Of a DNA stretch of 64,000 bases, positions 1-12,345 are shown in pieces. Both the position numbers and the translations under genes were made by a program. The DNA comes from Camarhynchus parvulus (lineage: Eukaryota; Chordata; Aves; Passeriformes; Thraupidae), in assembly GCF_901933205.1 (NCBI RefSeq), contig NC_044572.1:75017465-75081464 (forward strand), written 5' to 3'. Position 1 is the stretch's first letter. Every line of letters begins with the position of its first letter. The notes below the pieces were generated by a model. It did no database searches, was not told where the DNA came from, and saw only the letters and a list, made by a program, of their open reading frames with translations.

Positions 1-511
1 GAGAGCTTATTTTCTATTAGACTCCCTAGATGCAAAATGGACCAGGAATATAAATCCTAATGTCACTAGCATTGGGCAGTCTTTGCATTTAGTTGATCTA
101 ATTTTGAGTGCAGATAGCCTCACATCAAATGAAATACCAAGTAAATTAGAATTTTATAGTTTCTTGACCCTATTTTTTTTGCTCAGGATTACTTTTAAGA
201 TTTTTGCCGGTATCTAAGAACAGACTGTTCTGTGTTTTTAAAAAATTATAAAAGAGCAATAAGTTTTATTTTCAGTTCTTTTTTCTTTTCTTTTTTAATT
301 TTTTAATTTATTTGTGGATCCTTTGGAAAACTGAGTGGCTGTATAATATCCAGTAGGCCTAGTAATTCCTGCCCTCCGGTGGTATGTTGAATTCTTCACT
401 GGAATCTCATGATTATTTGCTCAACAATCACCATAATTGTCCCATCTGCCTCCATTTCATTCTAGTTATAAGCATCTTTTCTCTTAGTCCTCTCCCTTTT
501 TTCTGCTCTCC
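1..511. other. AT-rich non-coding stretch
   Basis: No gene, exon or recognisable repeat is seen. The only local structure is a T-rich run around 270-310. It ends where a MIR-like SINE begins. Confidence 0.6.
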
Positions 512-672
512 ATGGCCTCAGGCAGGTCACTCACGCTCTCTGCTAATGCTTCTCCATCTGTAAAATGGGAGTAATGTGAGTTGTTGGAAAGATTAATTAG
601 TGAATTAATATTTGTAAAGCTCTTGAAAGATGAGAAGCACTAGATAAAGGCTAAGTAGTGTAATTATTATTC
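512..672 (+). repeat. MIR-like ancient SINE
   Basis: The order of landmarks matches the MIR/CORE-SINE class. A 'caggtcactcacgctctctg' segment resembles the MIR 'aagtcacttaacctctctg' block. It is followed by 'ccatctgtaaaatgggagta', a hallmark MIR string. Then come a 'ttgttggaaagattaa' block, 'tgtaaagctcttgaaaga', 'gaagcactagataaaggc' and a closing 'taattattatt', which match the MIR3/L2-type tail. MIRs are old tRNA-derived SINEs mobilised by L2 LINEs, and they are sparse and highly diverged in birds. Boundaries are approximate. A comparison with MIR, MIR3 and other amniote SINE consensuses would settle the subfamily. Confidence 0.72.
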
Positions 673-3600
673 TCAGAAGTGCCTTCATGAATAGGGAAAA
701 AAAAAAAGATGCAGTGTTTCAGCAAACTGATTAATATCAGTATAGGTGGTTCTGGAGATAGATGAACACAAGCTGGTTGGCTCTGCTAGTAAAGAGACAA
801 AATAACATGAATGAATATGTAGTGTTTGTGGTTTTTACCCATTATTTTTAACAGACAGTGTTAATATTACACATTTTCACATCCATCACAAATTACAGCT
901 TGAAAGCATGAGGGAAAATGCGACTATGTATTTAGGCATTGAGGCCCTGCATCTTTCAGCTTCCACATTCTTCTACTCCCATTCCGTATATGCAAGTGTC
1001 TTTTAAACATCCTACTTACTACAGATGCAAATGGAACTGAGTAACTTAGAATAAATATTTTAAGGTAATATTGTACAGTCTCAACTTTGTATTGTGACTA
1101 TGAGACCATCTTCTCTACCCCCCACCAAAAGGCAAGTAATTTCCTAGCACTATAATTAAGCCATCTTTCATTCCTCCATATTCATAAAAAGGGAAAAGAG
1201 TCTAATGACTCAAAATGAGTATGATCACATAATGATACTTTCTGTCTAGAAAAGATATGATTATTAACCTGAACACTTTTTTTTCAAATGTGTCATATGA
1301 TTAATCTTTCATGAGTGGCTAGAGAATTCTATTCTGTTTAATCAGTGGAGGCCAAATTTTATTGCTTAGCCACTGTCTCAAACCATGCCATCTTCAAAAG
1401 AGGTAACACGTGTTGTCGCTTTGTGGAAGCATGTTCTCTTCCAAAAGGTTTCCAGAAAAAGATTGTGTTAAAGAAACTGTTCCAGCATGCTCTGCACTGG
1501 TTTTTGGCAGCAAACTGCAGTGACATAGAGTTTAAGATGCCACTGCTGAATTCTCCCTGCAGGATACAATGCCCAAGTTTGTGATAGACCATGGTTTCTG
1601 CTTCCCTGAGTGAAGAGGCAGCAGCTGAGACTTGGCTTTTGCTTGGGCTGCCTGAGCTGAGGAGTCTGGATTTTTAGCTCCGATCTCCTCCTGCCACCTT
1701 CAGTTTCTTGCTGGCTAGAACTGAGTGACACGTTTCATATTGTGATCTGAATCTCTGCCTTCTGAGCTTTTAAAATGAAGGCATTAATAGAGCCAACTGG
1801 AGACAATGACTACAGGATGGAAAAATTTAAGAACACGTCTTTGTTTATTATTGCCTTTTCATTCTCTTTTCACCTGATCATTTAAGGTAAACCTTCAGAA
1901 ACCTGATAATCACAAAGCTCTATGAGACTTTTGAAGTGCAGGATATAGTGAAAAAGCAGGCAAATGAGAAATAACATGCATGTCTGAAAAAGGAAGCAGT
2001 ATTTTTTTTCTGAATTTTTGCTATAGGCAGGCAAACTCATGGCAGAGTAATATGTAGCACATAATACATATCATATGCCTGAGATGTTAGAGGGAGTAAT
2101 GATATGAGTGGTAAAAACAAGAAGGAAACTCAACAGGGTTAGACCCTATTAATCAGTGTCAGTGTCTTTGTACTAGATTGAAATCTTCATGTTCCTTGGT
2201 ATCTAAAAATAAGATTTATATACAGTACACACTTTAGCTTCTTTGTGTCATGGAAGGCGTTTAACTTATTACACAACTGGATGCAGTGCAATGCTTCTGG
2301 GAGTAATAATCTTGCCATTAGGCACACGGAAGGCACTGAATAACTTCTAATCCTGATAACCTCTGAAGAAGCTGAGGGAAAGGATGAGAGACTGCCTTAC
2401 CCTCCTGTTCCCTGTCACCTCTATGTGCTAGCTTGAGTATTCTCGCAGCAATTCTAACCAAGTGCTAGCCAGCATGGTCCCACATGAAGGGAGAGTGCTG
2501 ACCCCAAATAAGGGCTTGTCTTACTCGCCGCTATTCCCATCAGCCTACTCCTTCAGAACTTGGCACAATACTGCTGCAGGTACTTTTTATTTTATTTATT
2601 TTCAGCCTTCTTCCCTCTTACAAGGAAGTTGTCCTTCACAGTCAATGGGCTGGTGTCCGTCATCTGAGGGAAAACTTGTTTCAGACTATGAAGAATGAGA
2701 CTGTATGAGGAATTTAAAATGTTTCCAGTCATGCTCCTTTATGGAATTTCCAGCTCCTCCTGAATAGTAGTTGAGGGAATGAAAAATAAAAGCAATTTTG
2801 GTAGCATTTTATTTCATTTTCCTACATAAGATATTTTTATGTGTATATGGAAAAATGCAGCTACTATTCTCCCTGTTATTTCCCTCTATATCTATCCATT
2901 CTAACACTGCCAAGAAAAGGGAGTATACTTCTCCTTATAAGACTGGCAAAATAGAGAGCAAGAAAACAAGATAGGAGGAATATTAAAAGAGATTGGAAAT
3001 TTAGGAATAAGAAAAAAACAGATTAAAGATGACTCTGGAATGGAAAAACTGCAAAAGAGAAGAGCAATATCATATAAGAAAACAGTCAAGGGTGAAATAA
3101 AAATAAAAACAAACCATAACAATCAAAAAAAGAAACAAATCCAAGTTCCCACTAGTCAGACAGATGCAAGTGAGGATTGCTGAAAAGTTAATTAGTGTTT
3201 ATACTTGTTACTCTTTTTTTCTGAACTTTTCCAGAAACCAGTAGCATCTGAAAAATCTCAGGCAGAGATGTTGTCACATCCTAAGATCAGATTTTCTCTA
3301 TTATTATAAAAGCCCTGTGGTTACCCTGAAAAATGGACAGATATGATGCTTTATGACACTGAAAATGTGGCCCTTAAAGTGTACTAGATTTATAGTATTA
3401 GTCTGAGTAAGTAGCAGACAGGCTTCAGCCATAAAAATGCCAGGGAGAATCCCAAGACTAAATTGCAGTTCAGTTTTGTCCCCTTCAAGGGGACAAGCAA
3501 CCCCTCCTTATTCAGAGAGACAGGAACAGGGAGGCTAATGAATGAGTGTAAGATATTTATGTGGTTACAAGCAGTACATTGCATCCCTGCACATGACTCT

Positions 3601-6600
3601 CTGCACTATCCTCTCCCCCCTGTCCCTGCCTGCTAAAGCAAGTTGATAGCAGAAGGGAGTGAGCAGAGATTTTACTGGGAAGTTGTAAATTGCTGCTGAG
3701 ACAGATCATACCACAAATCACACTGTTCCCTTCACCTGAACAAGAAGGATGTGAGGGAGGAATTGTACTTTAGAAAGGATGTCCCTGAGTCATTCTGTTT
3801 CCCACACTGCTCCTGTGGTGCAAATTGCAGGGTGCTTCCATTTTTGCTGTTATGTCTAAAGTAGCGTTATAGCCCCCAGCAAAAACACCCAGACCAGAAA
3901 CTGCAAACTTTGCTGCAAAACCATGCTCTTGGTTACAGATATTTGATTTCTTTTCCAGCTGAGCTGTGTAGGTGTATTGCTGACAGAAATTTTCAGCAAA
4001 GATAAACTAACTTTATATGCAAAGCTTCCTTGGTCCTGTAGGGTACATTCTAGTAGTCCCAAGGTTCTCAATTCATACAGAAAGACACACCGAACAGACT
4101 GAATAGAATTTTGATTCCATTATTTCACAAAAGTGCCTTTATAGTATACATCTGTAAATGAAATAGTATTGCAAGCACATATCACTTTTGAATAACTGTT
4201 CATTCTGTTTCCCTCTTTATAATTATGGACAACAATAATTTATTTGGTGCTTGAGCATGAATGGTGTTCCTCTGTGATATAAATTTAATTTCTCTCAGAT
4301 GGTAGTTAAACTCCAAAAGAGTGGTGGCCTGTTTCCATTTTACATCTTCTTTCTACCTTAATTTTCTCTTTATTAGACCTGAATATATCATTAAAAACAT
4401 TATCCCTCTATATTTCCTTTCACTCACAGGGCTATGTACCCTCTCAACCCATGAGTTCCCTAATCTTACAAAGCATAATGTTCATAAATTTTTCCCAGAA
4501 CTGAATTGTAGAGTATTAACCACCACCTGCTTTTCCCCTGTCATGATTTTGGGACAATTCCACTGTGGTATTAGGATACTCCAAACCTTTCATTTGTTTA
4601 GTCATTTTGTGGGCCTTTATTTAAATCTAGGGTTATCCATGCCTCCTGCATGTCTCAAACATTGTGAGAATGTCTTAAAGGAAACAGAGATCACCAACAT
4701 TGAATTGTCTCAGCCTACAAGGCTGGCTTAATAAAAGTGAACAATGAAATTCAAACTGCACTTTACATAACAGCATCAGAAGTGTCTTCAAGCAACATGC
4801 TGTGCTGCTTTCCTTATATTTGGATGTATGGCCTAAGTAAAAAGAGTGGTACTGATAATTATTGCTAAACTAGGAGTGAGAACAGTCATCGCATGACATA
4901 AAGCAGTTTGGATTTGTCTGAGCCCTTTGAGGTACCACAAGGGGAAGCCTGATGAAGTCAGCAGTTTTCCACTGAGTATGACAAGGATTCAGCTGTTTCC
5001 TTCCATCCAGATCACATCTTTACCTTAACATTAAGAACCTGCTGAATAAGATGCTGAATTAAAGCACTGAATGCTCAAGATTAAACTCTCTGGTGCAAAG
5101 AAATTCCCCATGTTGTCCATACTCAGTATGGCTAAGAAATTTGGAAAGAAATTATCTGTATCAAAAAAAAAAAAAAATTGGATGATATTACAGGAAGGCT
5201 GATCTTTGAAAACTGCTGTAGTATTCATTGATGACCAATGGTATTGCTGTGACATGAGATCTCACTGATTTACAAATCTGCTGTACAATTCCACTTAAAT
5301 CAATGTAGCTGTGCTGGTATCGGCCAGATGAGAGCTTGGAGCTGCCTTTGCTCAGCTGGTACTTTTGAAATTTATGAGGATAGGGGTAACATTTCAGAGC
5401 TGCAGTGCACGGCAGTAAAGTATTACTGTGAGCTAACTAGTCTCACTGTCGATGGAGGCCATGGGGAAAAACTGGTTGCCAAATTATGGAAAATATGGTT
5501 GTGAAAGTTTGAATGGCTCAAATACTTTTCTGCAGAGCATTTTTAATGTCTTAAAGTGGTTTATTTTTTATGTTTTTCTCTGAAGAGATGTAGGATAAAT
5601 ATAGTTTTATTTAATCTTTTCTATGTACTCTGCTGGGTTTGCTGCTTTCCTAGAGTACTCACACACCTTATGTCTAGTTTCTGTGTTTCCAACCAAAATG
5701 AAACAGACAATATTTCTTTTTTTGTTATATATATATTACTTTTTAGAAAATAAGAAATTACACAGAAAATCAACACCCCAAGTGCATCCTGTATAGCATT
5801 TTTCTTTATTCATACCAAAGGATCTTTTTAAATGTAGGAGAAGAATAATTCTGTGCGTGGATGTGGACGTAGACACTGTATGCCTCTACTCCTTTCCATT
5901 CCTGAGAATCCACAGAGCTGACACAACAGACTCTGTGTGGGATTTGGGCCAGCAGGAAAGTTGTGACTGTATTAGCACTTTTCTTAGTGTTCCTCTATGA
6001 CCTTTTATTCTGTATTGACTTCACATTGATGCATGATATGGTATTGAACTGAAGTAGTTTGTGTCTGTGAAGCAAAGGTCTTTACGAGAATATTAAGAAA
6101 CTTACACTAGTACAGCTTTCTGTATTTATTTTGGCATTCAGTCTACTCAAATGAACAAGTCTGGAAGTGAAGCTTTTTTAAATATGCTGCTCATTTAAAA
6201 AAAAATCTTTTAGTGAAGCACAAATATCTAATGGCCTTTGACAGTAAAAATACTATGGTTTATTAAATGATACTCTAAAGGTCTTTTCTATTTTGCTGCT
6301 AAATTATTAGTTGGACAGTGATTATTTTCCTATGACTGGTAACCTGTCTTGCCCATGAGAAAATGTTTTTGCTTTGCATTGAGGAACAATACTGAACAAA
6401 GAAAATTATTTTGTAACCATTTTAGATTCTGTTATGATTTCAAAATACTCTCACGCGTACATATTAATTCTTTCCTATAATCATGGCTTGGGGCAGTGAA
6501 TTCAAAAGATTAATTAGAGATTATATAGAATTTTATTTTTTTACTACTTTAATATACTGCCCCCTTTCTGTAAGAATGATGTGCTGAGAAGGGTGTCTAA

Positions 6601-8939
6601 TTTTTTTATCTCTGTATGTTACTGTATAATTTCCTATTGAAAACATATTACTTTTCTGATCTCCTTGTTCAGAAAAACCTCTGTCCCTTTATTGAGATGA
6701 CTCATAGGAAATGAATTCAAAATTTTAAGTTATATTTAGGATTGGGAATAGGACCCAAGGTGCCAGACTTTTCTTCTGTTACTTAGACTGGAGCAAGATT
6801 CAAGAGTGAGTCAAATTATTGTTTTCTTTTGTTAACACAAAATTTAAAATGCCAGTGTCTTACCTAATAGTCAAGACTACAGTAAGTCCCAGTTGTTTCT
6901 GCACAAACTGAAATCATGTTGTCACTTCAGGTTTTTTTCCTTCATGCTTCAGTCCCTTCTCTGGATCTGCTATTATTTTTTCCCCAGACCTTTACTTGTG
7001 GTGAGAAACAATTAAAATAATTCTGTTTTGTACAATGAACTTCTGATGAATGTTGACCTTTAAACCTTAAAAAGACAATCAGACCATTGAATGTGAATGA
7101 TTACCATTTAAGTAATTAGAATTTTACTTTTTTAGTATAAAACTGTTGAAAGATGTTTGAAAAGTAATAAATGGTAAAGAATTCCTGTTATGGAGATCTC
7201 ATAGGTTGGAACAGCAGTTTAAGGGAAGTGTTGAAATTTCTAGGGCTGGTGAGAGGTAAGATTCAATTAAACAAAGCAGCATGAAGCTTGAAATTGGAAG
7301 CTTACAGGAGTGGCAAATAAATTGTCTTAATAAGGTCTTTTTCATATTTAATTTCTTTAATTGTATTTAAAATCATTAATAATACAACATGTGTCTGTGG
7401 ATGTTTCATGAGGGATGCAATGTCAGAACAGATAAGATTGTAAGCTTTGGGATGACTTCCACCCTTTCACTGGTACAAATGTATAGGTAAGGAGAAGAGC
7501 CTCTTTTTCAGTGGGGGTTGTACCAGGAAATCATCTTAGTCCTGACACATAAAACCCTTTACTCAAGAATGTGTTTATGTTTCATATTAACGTGTATAAA
7601 AGCCTTCTTATTTGATTAATTAGTAGATTAATTATTACTTTTTTACCCTTAGTCCCAGGGCAGGCATGAATCCCTGGGTGATAGGCATTCAAGAAATTAC
7701 AAAAAAAAAAAGCAACCTACATTCTAAAAACATTGCTGTCTGAATATAAAATATTGCCAATCTTATAATCCAGATTTTGCGTATTGAGGTACTTTTCAGT
7801 GGAGAGTGGCACTTCCAGAGGAGGAACCTGAAAATTATATTGCTAACACTGCTAGGGTAGAAAACTTCATATGTTCCTACTGATTGTCTAGTGGAAATAT
7901 AGGGCACTTACATTTATTTTCTGTTTCTCAGGCATTAAAGCCAGGGTGAAAAATCTTTGTTTTCCATCTTGCTAAATAAATTGGTGATTCAAACTTCCAT
8001 GGTTACTTCTGTGTGATCTAAATCACATGATACTCTTTTCTCTGCAATAATGAGCTTTCTGATGTGAATGCCTTCAGAAAGTAAACATATAATCAATTTT
8101 CTCTGCCACTTAACAACTTTAAAATTGCTTTCATTACTGCTTTTCCTACTAAAACAGAATTACACAAATTTACCAGAAAAATGTATGAGTAGACCTGAAG
8201 TAAATAAATTTGATTAAGAATTTCAATATATGTTTATGACTAACTTTATTTCAGCATTCATAGAGTAAATTATGGTAACTACATATGAACTAGCATTGCT
8301 ATTATAGGTTCTAAATCTTCATCATTAGTTGCTATAAAAATATCAATTTTCCATTTTATATTGGTGCTTCAGATCATCAATACTAAATATATTATTTTGT
8401 GAACAAAGTTATTCTTAGTCACAAGCTGGTATTTCCATAGATAAATCTGAATGTAAAATGGAGTCAACTGCCTAGTGGCATAATTATCATCCAAGAACAG
8501 GAAAACAGCAAATGAGAGCAGTCATAAAAGTTGACACACTTTGACTTGACTCATTTGACCATGCAAGCCTGAATACTTGGTACACCGAAGTCTAGTTTCC
8601 ATAATACCCTTGAACCAAAAACAAGTAACGAATACACCTCATTCTTCTTTCACTCTGGTTTTTTTTCTATCCTGATCTAAATTTAAACTGTCATCTTTAA
8701 TAGATTTATTTGTTTCAGTGCAAGTGAAAGGCAAATTAGATCCTTTAAATGCATTCCTTGTTGGGTTTTCCCCTCTGCTGTAAGAGAGGGAAGAACTTGC
8801 GTTGCTCTATTGTTGTGCTTTTCTACTGATTTATCTCCATGTTGAAAAGTCTTTTCTGTACTAATTTGAAATTCTTTCTCCACATTTTATTTGAATTGCC
8901 ACATGCACTTGTTAAATAATTCTAGTCTGCTTGGGTTTT
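673..8939. other. Long AT-rich non-coding stretch
   Basis: I see no gene or confidently identified transposon. Minor content: a purine-rich, A-rich strand at about 2910-3150; a 14-base A run at 5163-5176; a short TA repeat at 5726-5737. A 136-codon reading frame at 4321-4731 has no recognisable domain and no splice or codon support, so I treat it as chance. The block lies just upstream of the CpG-richer island at 9-10 kb. Confidence 0.6.
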
Positions 8940-9581
8940 GTTGTTCTTTTCTTTTTCTTTCCATGCTGACTGATTGCCATCTGGGGGCTAACATGAGCCC
9001 ACTGTACTAATTTCACTTATTCTACCCATTAATTACTATTGTCTCCGGGGTCGGAGACAAATGTATGGATCCACTTTATCTCTCAGCTTACAGAACATCT
9101 CGTACAGTGAACCTTGTATTACGAAATGGCTACATCAGCCTCTAATCACTCAGCTCTACCCCGCGTAGAATGCTGGTGTACCTTGAGAAACAGCACGCAA
9201 AAGCACAATTGTTTAAGTCCTCAGATGGTTAACATTGTGCATAACCTCCTCACAAATTACAGCCTCAGCTGCAGCACATCCATTAGTCTGGAAGAATGAA
9301 GATTCCCAAGCGGCCCTGGTGCCTTTCCCAATTCCCCTGCGACCCACCAATCCTCTCAGCGCTTTCTCTGCATGCAGGGAGTGTTCAGAGCTAATCAGGT
9401 CAATGATCATCTCACGGCTCAGGGGACATGACAGGAGCCTATCACAGCACTTACAGGATCTTCCAGACCTGAGCACGCCGGCTGAGAATCTCCTGTTAAG
9501 AAACATTGCTTTGGTGCCTCTTCTCTCACTCCCTACGAGCCTCTGAGGATTTCAGCTGATCTCTCTCTCTCTCTCCTCCAG
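8940..9581 (+). promoter_or_regulatory. Promoter-like or upstream regulatory region of candidate exon
   Basis: CpG dinucleotides and GC content rise clearly compared with the flanking DNA, from about 9040 through the exon and on to about 9870. A perfect 6-bp inverted repeat, gtctcc/ggagac, lies at 9041-9046 and 9053-9058. The stretch ends in a (CT)n pyrimidine tract at 9561-9578 that leads into an AG acceptor at 9580-9581. No TATA box is evident, as is common for CpG-type promoters. Whether transcription starts here, or an intron ends here, cannot be told from sequence. The reading frames at 9213-9546 on both strands look like chance openings in GC-rich DNA. Confidence 0.4.
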
Positions 9582-9718
9582 ACAGTGAGGAGTTCACTGA
9601 AAAAAAGGCAGAGCAGCATGCGGCTACCCGGAGGGTGTTGATTGAAACTTAGATTCTCCCCGATCGCTGTTGATTGGACTGATGCTCCAGCATTACCAGA
9701 GAAAAGATTTCAATTAAG
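9582..9718 (+). other. Candidate non-coding (5'UTR) exon of an unidentified gene
   Basis: This 137-bp segment has good splice signals on both sides. Upstream is an uninterrupted CT-rich tract ending 'cctccag'. Downstream is the donor 'caattaag|gtaagt', which fits the vertebrate consensus at the +1 to +6 positions. All three frames are closed within the segment, so it cannot be an internal coding exon. It contains short upstream-type frames, with ATGs near 9619 and 9682 that run only a few codons. CpGs such as 'ccccgatcgctg' and 'gcggctacccgg' stand out against the surrounding AT-rich DNA. The simplest reading is a 5'UTR exon of a rightward gene with a very long next intron. If transcription starts inside the island, the exon could be longer on its 5' side. 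I do not recognise the gene. An lncRNA exon is an alternative. Confidence 0.5.
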
Positions 9719-10130
9719 GTAAGTGCTGCTTTATCTGGCTGCCTGCATCGTGCCGAATTCTGCATGGAAAGTTGGAGCTGAGTGAAGCGCCAGCCTGCAC
9801 TGCAGCAAGGGAGCCCGCGCCGCGGGAGCGGGCTGGGGGCAGGACCCAGTGTCCCAGCCCGCAACACCCCTCGGCAGGGAGGCCAGTTTTAAGCAGCATC
9901 CCATGAATGGCTGCAGTTTTTTCCACTCCTGTGATTCTCTGAAAAAAAAAAAAAAAAAAAAAAAAAAAAACACCAAACAAAGAAGAAGAAAAAAAAATTG
10001 TTAGAAGCATGCAGGAGTGCGAGAAGGCAGGAGGAGGAAAGGCAAGTGCACTTTCCCTCCTTGTGTATGTATTTGAGGAAGCACAGCAGCTGGAAAGCAA
10101 AAGTACATTATGGTAAAACATAATCCTGAA
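9719..10130 (+). other. GC-rich start of the putative intron, with poly(A) tract
   Basis: The donor-proximal DNA stays CpG-rich to about 9870. It includes a quasi-palindrome cccgcg-c-cgcggg at 9814-9826 and a G-rich run just after it (ggg-agc-ggg-ct-ggggg). An uninterrupted run of 29 A occupies 9942-9970. It is followed by purine-rich sequence up to about 10050. A first intron that begins inside a CpG island is typical of vertebrate promoters. Confidence 0.45.
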
Positions 10131-12194
10131 TAAGGAGCATCATTCCCTCACCAGCAGGAACTCGTAGATGCAGGGCTTTAAAGTCCCATGGCATGTAGAT
10201 GAGACAGTAAAGGATTCTTGAAATGTGAGTCAAGAATATGCATGTAGCTTTCCAGGCTGCCGTCAGACTGAAGACTGTGGCTGGCATGTGGAAAGAATGT
10301 TATGCTTGGAGGCTGGTACGATTTGGATAGTTGCTTTTGTAGGGTTAGCATTTCTCCTCTGTGTGGGGGGGAAAGAGTGAGTAGGGGTGTTGTTTCCATG
10401 CAAGTGGCCAGAAAATTAAGTTGGTTGCTGTGGGTGAGAACAGTGTTTGACTGAGGAGAGAGAGGATGCATTTTTTCATGGGCTGATAGAAAGTGAGACA
10501 TATCAAAAGAAGTAGACTGATGCTTGAAGATCTTTATCTGTAAGGAAATAAGACAGTAGATGAGGGAGGCTGTCCTGAAAGATTAAATGAGTAATAGGGA
10601 AATGTCAGAGATTTTTACACAGCCTGGAGTTAGCTAGCTTTGTACCTATGGTCTATCTACCCTGAAATTTCTAAAGTGAACTGACTTGGGTAGTCTCAGT
10701 CATGTCCATGCTTGATACCTGTGCTATCAGGGGATGTAATTAAGGAGCATGTAAAGAGGCCAAACTTTTTAATACTGTAAGGGATGAAATTAAGATCTGT
10801 TGTATTGAAAATGTCCGTTCTCTCTGTTGCCCTTAAAAGTTAACACATTTTGTTTAGAACTCGATCGTAATAGAAAGAAAGCATTAAGGGAAAGTTAAGT
10901 GATTTCAAATTTTCATTGCTTTGACAGATGTATAACTTCTAGGCAGTTTACAAAAGTGTGAATTTATTGCACTGGTTGTTTTCAGCCAATGCTGTTTATT
11001 GTCATTAAATATCTCTATTGTTGATTATTGTTTATTGTTGGCAATACAATTCATAGCACTATATCCTGCATTAAAATCTCAGCTAATTGATATGGACATA
11101 TACTTCTCAAACCTGTGCCCTGCTCCACTCCTCCTCTCCACATCACCACCTGCCTCTCTGCCCCCCCGCTCCTTGCTCCCAAAAGAAAAGGAAAACAAAA
11201 AAAACCCAAAAAAAAAAAAAAAAAAAAAGAAACAATTGCAGCAGATGTTGGTTACCTGCAGATTACTTACTCCATTAACCTTTTCAGTGAAAAATACCAA
11301 GAAATGACCCGAGGTTTCAGGGAGATTTTCGAAGAGTACTGACAGTTTTAACTGTCTATCTCTATATTCTCCTTGAAAATTATTTTGGAAAGTAGAATTT
11401 TTAATAATACTGTTGTCAAGGAAAGGAAGCTGATTTTGGAAGTAGTTACATGCACTGATCCTCATTTTGGTGTAGCATATGGCTCACTTCATTTTTCATG
11501 TTATGGTTATATGACATTTACTAAATGCCTGAGTGCTTCCTCCACCCAGAGATGCAAGTCTTGACCAGGGTACAAGTATTTCAATGCACATATATGAATG
11601 CACTATATATGTCTTTACTTTTTTTCTTTCACAACTAATCAATGTTTTTTCAGCATAGTATTCATTCATATACATCAGGGGTTTCGTTATTAAAAAATCA
11701 AAATACAATAACTTAATGCACTGCAAGGAAAAAAAATCAAGCGTAAACCAGTTGCAGCTGGAGACATCGAAGTTACGTACAAATAGCAGGAAGTTCCTTT
11801 CCAGTCTTTTACAAGGTCTGACTGCAAACATTGTTTGACATGATGGCTTTGTTCTCCTTTTGTTTCACAAAGGTGTTGCTGTAAGTAAAAAATAAATAAA
11901 TCACACTTTCATGGCAATATGTCTGTGCCTTTCTAAACAAGTCTTACAAATAGATCTCTATTATTATTTTACAAGATCACATGTTCTATCTGCTTGTAAG
12001 TGAAGTGCTTACTTTCCAGTGTGCCAGCCTCAGAAGTTTTAGGACATGACAGTTTACCAAACACAGGGAAATGCTTGCTTTTCTCATGTTTTGATAAAAC
12101 CCAACAATAATTCTATAATTGCTTCCTGATCTTTTCTGTTCGTGGGTTGTGAGCCTCTTCCATACATAGTAATGATCCTAAAAGTGACCTCAGC
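10131..12194. other. Non-coding stretch with one A-rich low-complexity run
   Basis: No gene is seen. A C-rich then A-rich low-complexity patch lies at about 11160-11230, with an A run of about 20 at 11209-11228. The small frames that cross it come from the simple sequence. Confidence 0.55.
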
Positions 12195-12345
12195 AATATG
12201 GAGAAATAATATTCCTCTCATTAAGCAAATAAATTGAGGCATCTGACTTACTGAAGCTTTTCAGACTTGTTAAACACAGGCAGACAGATTACACAGGAAG
12301 GCAGTATAGCCTAGTTCCCTCTCTTGAAGTTGGTTTTTTTACTCT
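12195..12345 (-). repeat. Possible degraded MIR-like SINE
   Basis: On the plus strand, 'attcctctcattaagcaaat' then 'aattgaggca', 'cttactgaag' and 'gattacacaggaaggcag' follow the order of a reverse-strand MIR: the cccattttacag-gaggaaactgaggc block, the taagtgacttgcc block, then ggtcacacag. Similarity is patchy and visible only by eye. It could be chance, and a profile search is needed. Confidence 0.35.

Noticed and set aside
4321..4731. 136-codon open frame
   Set aside because: No recognisable domain, no splice or promoter context, and a composition typical of translated AT-rich intergenic DNA.
9213..9546. Overlapping frames of 97 and 103 codons on both strands in the CpG-rich island
   Set aside because: GC-rich DNA opens frames by chance. 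The two frames are opposite-strand shadows, and neither shows a known motif or compatible splicing.
9942..9970. 29-A run as the tail of a processed pseudogene
   Set aside because: The upstream sequence is CpG-rich island and intron-like, without a coding remnant, and no target duplication was seen.
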